Below are positions 12,053-18,332 of a stretch of 21,611 nt of DNA, piece after piece. This DNA is from a virus. The DNA lies in the IMG/VR virus record IMGVR_UViG_3300021959_000478, positions 1 to 21,611 of that record; one strand, 5' to 3'. Made by a program: the position numbers and the translations under genes. Numbering within the stretch: position 1 is the first letter of the stretch; each line of letters begins with the position of its first letter. The notes beneath the pieces are model-generated. The model worked only from the letters and a program-made list of their open reading frames with translations, did not search any database and was not told the DNA's origin.

Positions 12053-14995
12053 TTATTTTACTCCGAGCATCCCGCCAATTATATTAAATAACCTATCGAT
12101 ACCACTAGTGCTGCCTGTATCTCCAATACCCGCTTCATTAGACAAGGCGGTTGCATACAGTGTTGTTTTACGCTGCTGTTCATTTTCATATGCAGTTCTA
12201 GCATATGTAGCTTCGTCCCGCAACTGCTGCCATATATTGTTTAATTCGGCAGTAGTTAAACCAAACGCCATCTGAGCAGCAGCTTGGTTAGATGCATTTT
12301 GGGCGGCAGTGTTAATTGTGTTAGCCTGTCTACGCCATTCAATATTAGACTGCTGAATTGCCTGTGCGTTCTGTGCATTCCAGAGTTCACGTTGCTGATC
12401 CATCTGTGCATTGAACTGGTCTAGCTGTGTGTTTAACTGGTTGTTAAACTTAGCAACATCAATTGCGTTGCCAGCGTTTATAGCGGCAGTTCTGTTTTGT
12501 TCAGTAGCATTAAACTGAGCCATTGCATTTGTTTGGGCAGTATTAAACTGGTCTATTTGCGCACCCAAGTTAGCCATAAACTGCTCGGCTTGCATCTGAG
12601 AAGTTGCATTAAATTGGAGTGCAGCATTAGTAGCAGACTGATTAGACAACAGCCGCTGCTGCGCTATCTGCTGGTCAAGAACGAGGGCTTGCTGTTGGTT
12701 AGACAAGTTAGCCATATCAAGCTGCAAAAAGTTCTGGGCATTCTGTATTGCTATTTTTGTACGTTGATCGGCTGTAGCCAAATCCATTGAGGCCATAGCT
12801 GTTGCATTCTGCATAGCAGCTTGCTGCCTAGCATTCATGTTAGCCAAAGTGGTTGACTGCATAAACTGGCTGTTGGCAAGTTCAACCTGCTGTGCTGCAT
12901 TAAATTTATTTAAATCTATATTAGCAACCATAGTTGCATTTTGCACTGCACGTTGCTGGTCAACATTCAGCTGGGCTACGTTAAGCTGCTTTGCAATTTC
13001 GGCAGCAGCTAAATTTGTCTGCATACGGGCATTCAGGTTAGCTAACTCAGTCTGCTGTGCTGCACTAAGATTGTCTGCACTTGCCTGATTAAGCGCGGAG
13101 AGGTTAGCCAGCCTTGTCTGCTGTTCTGAACTAAGATTAGCTAATTCCATCTGCTGTTTAAACTCAGCATTCTTAGCAAGAAACTCCGCAGCTGTTTGGA
13201 ATTCAGCAAGCTTGGCCTGATTATCCGCAGACATATTAGCCAAGTCGGTCTGGCTTTCAATCTGAAGATTGGCTAACTCAACCTGCTGTGTGTTAGACAG
13301 GTTCTGTGCGTTCATTGCTTGCTGGTTCTGCGCATTAAGTTCGGCAGACCTCTGCTGGTTCTGTAGGTTCTGTAACCTAACCTGCTGTCCTTGTTCAGCT
13401 GTAGCCATAGTAGCTTGCTGCCTGAACTGACTCTGCAACTGAGCCATGTCGTTAGCCATCTGGGCGGTCTGGCTTCCAGCGGTCTGCTGATTAGCAAGAT
13501 TCTGCATGCGCCTTGTCATGTCTAACTGAGAAGATTGTAGATTAGCCTGTTGCTGGTTGGACAGGTTCTGCGCGGCCCTAGCTTGTAGTGCTTGTGCATT
13601 AGACTGTGCAATTGGCAGCGCACTCTGAATAATAGCATTGAAAAGTGAATCACGGCCTACAGTAGAAGCACTCATGCCCCTCTGGGCTAGGTTCTGTTCA
13701 ATAGCAGCTACCGCAGGTTTAGCCCAAGCAGGAATTTCACCAGACTCTAAGCCACCAAGAAGTGTTTCCATCTGAGAAGACACAAGGGCTTCGGGCGGGA
13801 GTGCTGCAACAGCTGCCCGTACTTCAACAGGCTGATTATCCAGCTGTGCCTCAACTGTGGCGGGGTCATCAGTAATAGCAGCAGTTATTGCTTCGGGTAT
13901 ATTACCAACCTGCGCTACCATTGTTGCAGCTTCGCCTTTAGCTGCCGCGCCTTTAACTGCCCTAGCCTGAGATGCTGTGTAACTAATCTTATCTAGTATC
14001 TGCGCTTCAACACCAGAGGGGGCAGTACCAGTAATAGCCTGACGTTCCTGCTTTTCTGCTTCCGGGGTAGGTGCTAAATTAACCTGCCCTACAGTTACTC
14101 CCGGCACAAAAGCATCGGGGCTGATGGTGTAGTCTGCTACCCCCGCTTTTGCCGCTTCAACTTCTGCTGCACCTACTTGCGCAGCCTGTGCGGGTGCGCT
14201 TAGTGTTCTAATTTCATCTACAGTTATTGGAGGACGAGCAACACCTTGAGCAGCTGTAGTTTTATTTAACTCTTCGACTAGTGATGCTTGATACTGGGCG
14301 GGAGTTATTGTTCCCTGCTGTAATGCAGTTTTTACATTTGCAACAGCAGATGTGAACTGAGAAGCGGATACACCCTCCGGGGGAGTTAAACTTGCAAACT
14401 GATCTAACTGCTGTATGGCAGAGTCGGGAGTAATACCAGTTGCAATATCAACTTGAGATACTTGTGGTTTTAAATCAGAAACTATTTGCTGAACAGGCAA
14501 AGTGCGCCTTTCTTCTGCTGTTCTTGTATCTTCTACTGGTTTAGGAGTATCAGAAGAAATTCCAGAAGGGATAGCAGGAGTACCAGCACCACCAGTATTA
14601 GTACCACCAGCACCAGCATTAGCACCAGCGCCACCAGTATTAGCACCACCAGCACCAGCACTACCAGTTGCACCGTCCATAGCACCAGCGGCTCTAGCAG
14701 CATCAGCAGCAGCTATATCAGCCAATCTTTTTTGCTCTGCTGCCACTCTAGCATCAGCTTGCTGTTTTGCTAAAATATCAGAAGCTGTCTTAGAACTAGT
14801 ACCTGTTCCTTTAGCAGCCGATCTTTCAATAGCCGCTTGAATTTTGGCAACAGATTGGCCTGTCTCCCTGCTTATATCTTCTAGAGTTTTTTCGCCTGAC
14901 AGATAAGCTTGTGCAAGTGCTGCAACCGAGCCGCCAGCAGCATAATTGGAACGCTTAATCCCGCTTCTTACACGGTTGTATTTAGCTTGTGCCAT
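12053..14995 (-). CDS. Long Gln/Asn/Ala-rich hendecad-repeat virion protein (980 aa)
   Basis: No catalytic motif is visible; this is a structural protein with clear architecture. Residues 1-65 form a small folded segment containing AAGGSVAALAQAYLSGE. Residues 104-140 are a Gly/Ala/Asn/Thr linker, followed by a Pro/Ala/Thr-rich region to about 400. WAKPAV...AQRGMSASTVGRDSLFNAI (424-455) is a block I recall from other marine phages. Residues 461-900 are about 40 consecutive 11-residue repeats with no phase break, consensus Q-V/T/A-x-L-A-N-L/A-x-x-x-Q, with Asn at repeat position 6 in 29 of 40. The last 80 residues (FGLTTAELNNIWQQLRDEAT and a closing LFNIIGGMLG) are non-repetitive. An 11-residue period fits a continuous straight or right-handed coiled coil. 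An AAGG site supports the start, which overlaps the preceding 60-residue gene by 14 bases. Likely an internal, tail or tape-like component. Confidence 0.9.
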   Translation of the reverse strand: MAQAKYNRVRSGIKRSNYAAGGSVAALAQAYLSGEKTLEDISRETGQSVAKIQAAIERSAAKGTGTSSKTASDILAKQQADARVAAEQKRLADIAAADAARAAGAMDGATGSAGAGGANTGGAGANAGAGGTNTGGAGTPAIPSGISSDTPKPVEDTRTAEERRTLPVQQIVSDLKPQVSQVDIATGITPDSAIQQLDQFASLTPPEGVSASQFTSAVANVKTALQQGTITPAQYQASLVEELNKTTAAQGVARPPITVDEIRTLSAPAQAAQVGAAEVEAAKAGVADYTISPDAFVPGVTVGQVNLAPTPEAEKQERQAITGTAPSGVEAQILDKISYTASQARAVKGAAAKGEAATMVAQVGNIPEAITAAITDDPATVEAQLDNQPVEVRAAVAALPPEALVSSQMETLLGGLESGEIPAWAKPAVAAIEQNLAQRGMSASTVGRDSLFNAIIQSALPIAQSNAQALQARAAQNLSNQQQANLQSSQLDMTRRMQNLANQQTAGSQTAQMANDMAQLQSQFRQQATMATAEQGQQVRLQNLQNQQRSAELNAQNQQAMNAQNLSNTQQVELANLQIESQTDLANMSADNQAKLAEFQTAAEFLAKNAEFKQQMELANLSSEQQTRLANLSALNQASADNLSAAQQTELANLNARMQTNLAAAEIAKQLNVAQLNVDQQRAVQNATMVANIDLNKFNAAQQVELANSQFMQSTTLANMNARQQAAMQNATAMASMDLATADQRTKIAIQNAQNFLQLDMANLSNQQQALVLDQQIAQQRLLSNQSATNAALQFNATSQMQAEQFMANLGAQIDQFNTAQTNAMAQFNATEQNRTAAINAGNAIDVAKFNNQLNTQLDQFNAQMDQQRELWNAQNAQAIQQSNIEWRRQANTINTAAQNASNQAAAQMAFGLTTAELNNIWQQLRDEATYARTAYENEQQRKTTLYATALSNEAGIGDTGSTSGIDRLFNIIGGMLGVK
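12296..13615 (-). repeat. Array of about 40 in-phase 33-bp (11-codon) degenerate repeats
   Basis: Coding repeat region for residues 461-900 of the 980-residue protein. Units such as QVELANLQIES, QTRLANLSALN and QTELANLNARM dominate the first two thirds. Units of the form xxxQFNA (QIDQFNTAQTN, AMAQFNATEQN, QLDQFNAQMDQ) dominate the last third. The repeats are conserved at protein level and diverged at DNA level. Confidence 0.85.
14576..14686 (-). repeat. Low-complexity Gly/Ala linker (imperfect triplet and hexamer repeats)
   Basis: On the + strand this reads as runs of ACCAGC, ACCAGT and ACCACC units. It encodes the GAGGANTGGAGANAGAGG-like linker at residues 104-140 of the 980-residue protein. 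It is a likely slippage-prone flexible linker; the shadow ORFs on the + strand here are artefacts of it. Confidence 0.7.
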
Positions 14996-15164
14996 CTCTG
15001 TTTACCTTTTTATCCTTTAAAACTGTAATGTTTGCTGCACCATTATCTTGTTCAAGCTGCTTAATAATATTAAACATTTCTACAACTTGTTTAGGTGTGT
15101 ATGATCCTGCTGTGTATTCCAGTATAGTTAAAATTAAATTAACTGGGTCAGCAGAATATTTCAT
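14982..15164 (-). CDS. Small helical protein (60 aa), unknown
   Basis: A 60-residue ORF whose ATG shares its A with the TAA of the upstream gene (TAATG) and whose end overlaps the start of the 980-residue gene by 14 bases. The product has a helical body (PVNLILTILEYTAGSYTPKQ, then VVEMFNIIKQLEQ) and a basic C-terminus. No motif is recognised. The translational-coupling geometry on both sides supports that it is real. Location among virion genes suggests an assembly factor, but that is not shown by sequence. Confidence 0.7.
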   Translation of the reverse strand: MKYSADPVNLILTILEYTAGSYTPKQVVEMFNIIKQLEQDNGAANITVLKDKKVNRDGTS

Positions 15165-15472
15165 TATCCCTTAACCCACTTTTTGGACGAGGACTTGGTT
15201 TTGCTGGGACTCCATTTTTCTTTGTCGGCCCAGTAAGCTGCTGACATTTTGCCCTTTGCAATGTTCTTTGCATGTCTTGATTTAAAGGCTTCGCGTTGGC
15301 CCACTGTCTGGTTTGTCTTAACTCCCTGCTGCCCAAATCTAATTGTTTTGATCTGGTCACCTTCTTTAGCAACAACGATGTGGCTTTTGGTCGGGTGATT
15401 GGGGGTACGTTTTGGTTTGTTATAACCACTAACTCCAGCCTTTTCTAGTCTTGAATCTTTCTTAGCCGCCAT
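15164..15472 (-). CDS. Small basic phage protein, DUF6321-like (102 aa)
   Basis: A strongly basic 102-residue protein with the order KKDSRLEKAGVSGYNKPKRT (4-23), TPNHPTKSHIVVAKEGDQIK, TIRFGQQGVKTNQ, and FKSRHAKNIAKGKMSAAYWA (63-82). I recognise this as the DUF6321 type found in many marine phages (family name from memory). Function is unknown; the charge suggests DNA or RNA contact, perhaps in the virion. AGGA 8 bases before the ATG supports the start. A shorter ORF in another frame (15148-15429) covers the same bases but has no conserved composition. It follows the holin gene and is coupled to the next small gene by TAATG. Confidence 0.85.
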   Translation of the reverse strand: MAAKKDSRLEKAGVSGYNKPKRTPNHPTKSHIVVAKEGDQIKTIRFGQQGVKTNQTVGQREAFKSRHAKNIAKGKMSAAYWADKEKWSPSKTKSSSKKWVKG

Positions 15473-15474
15473 AA

Positions 15475-15879
15475 TTATTTCCTATCGACTTGTTTAACTT
15501 TCTCAACTGTCCTCATTGCGCCTAATCCTAACATACCTAAAAGTACAGGCAACAAGGTTTCCATGTCAATTAATGGAATAGCTACATCATATTCTAACAA
15601 TTCTAGAATCATATTGGTAAAGGGAATTGTAATAAAATTACCTGCCATACCTAATACACAGACCCAACCTACGGCGGGTCGCCAGCCCGAAACAAACAAG
15701 GAGGGATGTTGTGCCTCTGCCTTGTTTATTTCAAGCTGGGCTTGTACAACTTCATGTGCATGTTTCTCAGCCATTGTGGCTATGTCATGCGCAATCTGGG
15801 CTTTCTGGTCTTTGTCTTCTATGACTTTATCCAGCAAAGCTGCCACAGGCCCGGCTAAACTACCAATTAAATTAAGCAT
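15475..15879 (-). CDS. Holin of the 3TM (gene-transfer-release) type
   Basis: A 134-residue membrane protein matching the Holin_3TMs family (GTA-type). An N-terminal hydrophobic segment (IGSLAGPVAALL, 5-16) is followed by an amphipathic helix rich in Ala, His and Glu (25-56). Next is the family hallmark LFVSGWRPAVGWVCVLGMAG (61-80) leading into a membrane helix, then a third hydrophobic helix (LLPVLLGMLGLGAM, 109-122) and a basic tail. It would make inner-membrane lesions that time lysis and release a muralytic enzyme, here probably the M15 peptidase. Its ATG overlaps the TAA of the DUF6127-like gene (TAATG), so the two are coupled. Family assignment is strong; the lysis role is from family knowledge. 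Confidence 0.9.
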   Translation of the reverse strand: MLNLIGSLAGPVAALLDKVIEDKDQKAQIAHDIATMAEKHAHEVVQAQLEINKAEAQHPSLFVSGWRPAVGWVCVLGMAGNFITIPFTNMILELLEYDVAIPLIDMETLLPVLLGMLGLGAMRTVEKVKQVDRK

Positions 15880-16121
15880 TACTTACCGCCCCAGTTCATC
15901 CAGACACCTGTAGCTAAAGCAGCTAATAGTGCAGTAGTCACCATCCTAGCAATAGTCTGGCCTACTGTGCGCTTTGTATCCCGCCAAGTCTCCAATAAAG
16001 ACCGTAGTTCTTTGACATCGCTATAGGCTTTTTCATCACACAAACCAATAGACTTGAGGGCTTCTTGTGCGCCCTTCTTAGCTGCCCTATCAAGCAAAAC
16101 TTCTAATTCTTGTTCAGTCAT
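15879..16121 (-). CDS. DUF6127-like small membrane protein (80 aa), holin partner
   Basis: An 80-residue protein with a charged N-terminal half (MTEQELEVLLDRAAKKGAQE, then EALKSIGL) containing VKELRSLLETWRDTKRT (36-52), followed by one hydrophobic segment (about 57-77, MVTTALLAALATGVWM) and a short tail. This order matches DUF6127-type phage and alphaproteobacterial proteins, a family name I give from memory. The topology (cytoplasmic helix, one membrane helix) and the TAATG coupling to the holin suggest a holin accessory or antiholin. Its ATG directly abuts the TAG of the 156-residue gene. Confidence 0.8.
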   Translation of the reverse strand: MTEQELEVLLDRAAKKGAQEALKSIGLCDEKAYSDVKELRSLLETWRDTKRTVGQTIARMVTTALLAALATGVWMNWGGK

Positions 16122-16592
16122 CTAAATACTCGCTATTGCACTAACCGCAGCTAATAAGGCCACGCCACCAATTATTACAGCACCTACAATCAAAGTAACG
16201 TCTACCATATCTTTTTTTTGTTGTGCCCTTAACCTTTTGAGTCTTAGCCTTTCGTTGCGTAGCCTTGTGCGCTCCCGCATCATGTCCCTGTAAAATTCAC
16301 CCTGCCCAGAATAAATAAGAAACTCTCTTAATTCTTTTTCCATCTGGGCCGACTTGTGTTTAGCTATGGTAATTTCCATAGCTTGTGCTTCTATGCTTTC
16401 ACCATTAAGTGCTTTAGCTACAAGTGGTGCAGTTTCATTTTCTATTTTTGCCTCTGCTATTTTTTCGTTCGCATCCCAGAACTTAGCAAGGCTATCAGCC
16501 ATATCCTTTAACTCATGCCCCTTTGCAATCCCCGCCTTTAATGCTGTGAAAGCAGAGTTCGCAACGCTTACTGCTGCCATCACTTCTATCAT
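16122..16592 (-). CDS. Membrane-anchored coiled-coil protein (156 aa), unknown
   Basis: A helical protein with an Ala-rich N-terminus (about 5-24), a central charged helix (residues 25-110), an Arg/Leu-rich stretch (RERTRLRNERLRLKRLRAQQ, 105-124), and a C-terminal hydrophobic segment (LIVGAVIIGGVALLAAVSAI, 133-152) that is likely membrane-inserted. The block FLIYSGQGEFYRDMMRERTR is familiar from other marine phages without a function. It sits first in a run of three membrane-protein genes that ends with the holin, so a part in lysis (for example as a third holin-like or spanin-like component) is possible. No signal peptide or lipobox is visible. A second in-frame ATG four codons later is an alternative start. 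Confidence 0.75.
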   Translation of the reverse strand: MIEVMAAVSVANSAFTALKAGIAKGHELKDMADSLAKFWDANEKIAEAKIENETAPLVAKALNGESIEAQAMEITIAKHKSAQMEKELREFLIYSGQGEFYRDMMRERTRLRNERLRLKRLRAQQKKDMVDVTLIVGAVIIGGVALLAAVSAIASI

Positions 16593-16614
16593 TAATATGT
16601 ACTCTCATAAAAGG

Positions 16615-16926
16615 TTATTCTTCGTCAGTATCCCACGGCATACCAGTAGCAGTAGCGGGGGTCTTTACAGAGTCCAGCTTTGCCTGAAGACTAGCGGTAA
16701 CCGTATCAACGTCTATGTAGGACTCAACCCAACCAATAACGTCTGCTTCGGTCAGGCTGTCAAAGGCAATGAAGCCCTCTGCTGAAACGTCAGGCATAAA
16801 GCTGGCGTGTACCATGTCGCTGACTGTGATGTCACCATCGGTCATTGAAACAATAGCGCGAACACGAACAACACCCCCATCAAAAGTGTTGCGTACCATC
16901 TTATCTATTTTGTATGAAAGTGCCAT
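16615..16926 (-). CDS. Small conserved phage protein, DUF7936-like (103 aa)
   Basis: A soluble 103-residue protein: MALSYKIDKM start, RVRAIVSMTDGDITVSD (21-37), then FIAFDSLTEADVIGWVES (52-69), a helix with LQAKLDS, and a closing ATGMPWDTDEE. The L-T-E-x-D-V-I-x-W pattern and the ATG[LM]PW ending are shared, in my recollection, with DUF7936-type proteins of marine phages. Function is unknown. A very strong GGAGGT site 8 bases before the ATG supports the start and high expression. It follows the 73-residue gene, whose stop is two bases before its start. Confidence 0.8.
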   Translation of the reverse strand: MALSYKIDKMVRNTFDGGVVRVRAIVSMTDGDITVSDMVHASFMPDVSAEGFIAFDSLTEADVIGWVESYIDVDTVTASLQAKLDSVKTPATATGMPWDTDEE

Positions 16927-16927
16927 G

Positions 16928-17149
16928 TCAGTTTACCTCCGCTGGCTGTTCATTAAGGGCTTCCTTTAGGAGATTCACAAAGGCGTTTTTCCCTACATTA
17001 AGTTGATCTAAATTAAACTGCGTAGTCCCGATTTTTCGGTCAAGGTCTGCAATGTGGTTTACCAATGTTTTCTGCTGGTCTGTCATGTCTTCGTATGTGT
17101 ACTCCACATCGTCAACAAAAACAGGCAGTGTCTTTTTTTCTGTTGCCAT
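16928..17149 (-). CDS. Small phage protein, DUF6447-like (73 aa)
   Basis: A 73-residue protein with a short beta N-terminus (LPVFVDDVEYTYEDMTDQQK, residues 8-27) followed by a helical region containing NHIADLDRKI (31-40) and TQFNLDQLNVGKNAFVNLL (43-61). The arrangement resembles DUF6447-type phage proteins (name from memory, moderate certainty). Its position just after the tail assembly chaperone suggests a small tail or accessory factor. An AGAGGT Shine-Dalgarno precedes the start. Confidence 0.75.
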   Translation of the reverse strand: MATEKKTLPVFVDDVEYTYEDMTDQQKTLVNHIADLDRKIGTTQFNLDQLNVGKNAFVNLLKEALNEQPAEVN

Positions 17150-17179
17150 TTTTTGTTACCTCTTGGGTTGTGTTAAAAA

Positions 17180-17815
17180 TTAAAATGTAATCCAGCCTGT
17201 TGTGTTATCAGCTTGGTACGCATATTCATCCCATATAGCGTTGCCGTCAGGCTTTGGAATCGGCGGCTCCCAGACAAAGGTAGTGGTGTTGTATGTCCAT
17301 GAAGCAAACGGGATAGAGGGCTGTGACACATCAGGGCCACCAGTTCCGCTACCACTCGGCCTCTGGTCTGGGCCTTCAGGCAGTGCGTTGTTTGGGAACC
17401 CAGCCTGTGCCGGGACATCGCGTAAAGCAGCACGGTAGCTTGCCATCAAGCCCTTGTCATAGTCGATGAGAGGAGAGTCAGGCATCATGGCCCAATCAGT
17501 CTCAGCCAGCCGTGCGTTACGCTGTGCCCGAACCTGTGACTTCTTGTTAGCCAAGTCGTTTGCAATAGCATCAGCACTGCGGTCTATGACGCTGAAAGTC
17601 TGGTAGTAGGAACCACTGCGCTCCTCAACAGCCCCCTCAATGACAGTCTGGGTTTCTGGGTCATAGCTGGGACGGACATCCTCCAGCAGTTTAGCCATGT
17701 TCAGGTCAGCCAGAGCCGCATCACTCAGAGGCAACGCAAAGCTGGTGTTCGGGTTAGCCCGGAGAATCTGCCTCTCGCTAACTATGACTGAGTTGGTAAT
17801 GTCGTAGTATCTCAT
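17180..17815 (-). CDS. Phage tail (fibre) assembly chaperone-like protein (211 aa)
   Basis: The core is the chaperone pattern RNARLAETDWAMMPDSP (99-115), then YRAALRDVPAQAGFP (127-141), as in Phage_TAC-type tail assembly chaperones that help fold or attach tail fibres. Before it is a helix (NDLANKKSQVRAQ, 86-98). After it is a Pro/Gly-rich linker and a WTYNTTTFVWEPPIPKP segment with a closing WDEYAY..GWITF, a small beta ending seen in related phage proteins. It lies after the fibre genes as expected for a fibre chaperone, but an HNH endonuclease gene now separates them. Its AAGG ribosome site lies in the last codons and stop of that endonuclease gene. Confidence 0.85.
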   Translation of the reverse strand: MRYYDITNSVIVSERQILRANPNTSFALPLSDAALADLNMAKLLEDVRPSYDPETQTVIEGAVEERSGSYYQTFSVIDRSADAIANDLANKKSQVRAQRNARLAETDWAMMPDSPLIDYDKGLMASYRAALRDVPAQAGFPNNALPEGPDQRPSGSGTGGPDVSQPSIPFASWTYNTTTFVWEPPIPKPDGNAIWDEYAYQADNTTGWITF

Positions 17816-17821
17816 TGTCGT

Positions 17822-18331
17822 TTACCTTGCGTTTGCGTTACTGTATTTGATATATTCAGCGGCCTTTTCTATAACTTCCGCATCATCGTTTAATAAGCCA
17901 ATGGCCTGATTGCAGTTTGAGCAAAGAATCCCACGCACCTTTCCAGAAGAATGGCAGTGGTCTATTGCAAGCCTTCTCCCTTCCTGCTCTTCTGTTTTGC
18001 CACAAATCTTACAACCACCGCACTGTTCTTCTAGCATCTTTTCGTAATCTTCTAGCGTAATGCCGTAAGTGCGCCTTACAATTGCATCCCACCTATCAAG
18101 ACCAGTCCAGTTCCAAGAACGATAATTGTCGCAATCTCGTGAGCGAACACCCTGCTTTAGATGTTTTGCGTTACGCAGATGAGTACCACCACATGATTTA
18201 CATTCGCATTCGTAAAGCAACGCACCGTTATTTTCGGTCTTATCTGAAATGCCTAACACTTTGTACATCTCATCTTCATAATCTACATACTTTGGTGCAT
18301 TCCCTATTGTAATACCTTCTCTACGTTCCAT
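17822..18331 (-). CDS. HNH / recombination Endonuclease VII-type, probable free-standing homing endonuclease (169 aa)
   Basis: A DNA endonuclease with the Endo VII fold. Zinc ligands are C107/C110 (CKIC) and C137/C140 (CSNC). The active-site His-Cys block AIDHCHSSGKVRGILC (122-137) and the following NQAIGLLNDD are typical. YGITLEDYEKML (89-100) is the usual lead-in helix. An N-terminal half with C42, C44, C47 and C67 (ECECKSCGG, then RSRDC) resembles the small zinc module found in homing endonucleases. I chose the ATG at 18331, one base after the fibre stop; the ATG at 18397 would overlap the fibre by 65 bases. The protein ends in KYSNANAR, which resembles the end of tail fibres of this type, suggesting insertion at the 3' end of the fibre gene. 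A role in Holliday-junction resolution is possible but less likely at this position. Confidence 0.88.
   Translation of the reverse strand: MERREGITIGNAPKYVDYEDEMYKVLGISDKTENNGALLYECECKSCGGTHLRNAKHLKQGVRSRDCDNYRSWNWTGLDRWDAIVRRTYGITLEDYEKMLEEQCGGCKICGKTEEQEGRRLAIDHCHSSGKVRGILCSNCNQAIGLLNDDAEVIEKAAEYIKYSNANAR
17825..17828 (-). promoter_or_regulatory. Ribosome binding site AAGG in the last codon of the HNH gene
   Basis: AAGG is 9 bases before the chaperone ATG at 17815 and is formed by the final Arg codon and stop of the endonuclease gene. If the endonuclease is an insertion, this site has been preserved next to its own gene, keeping the chaperone translatable. Confidence 0.55.
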
Positions 18332-18332
18332 A

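Noticed and set aside
12296-13615. 33-bp periodicity that might suggest a CRISPR or tandem DNA repeat array
   Set aside because: The repeats are conserved at protein level in a single frame, diverge at DNA level, and have no spacer/repeat alternation.
14486-14840. Two + strand ORFs (Ser/Thr-rich and Ala/Pro-rich) opposite the 980-residue gene
   Set aside because: Their composition comes entirely from the antisense reading of the Gly/Ala linker triplet repeats.
15148-15429. 93-residue - strand ORF in a shifted frame over the DUF6321-like gene
   Set aside because: The 102-residue frame carries the recognisable conserved order and a good ribosome site; the other has neither.
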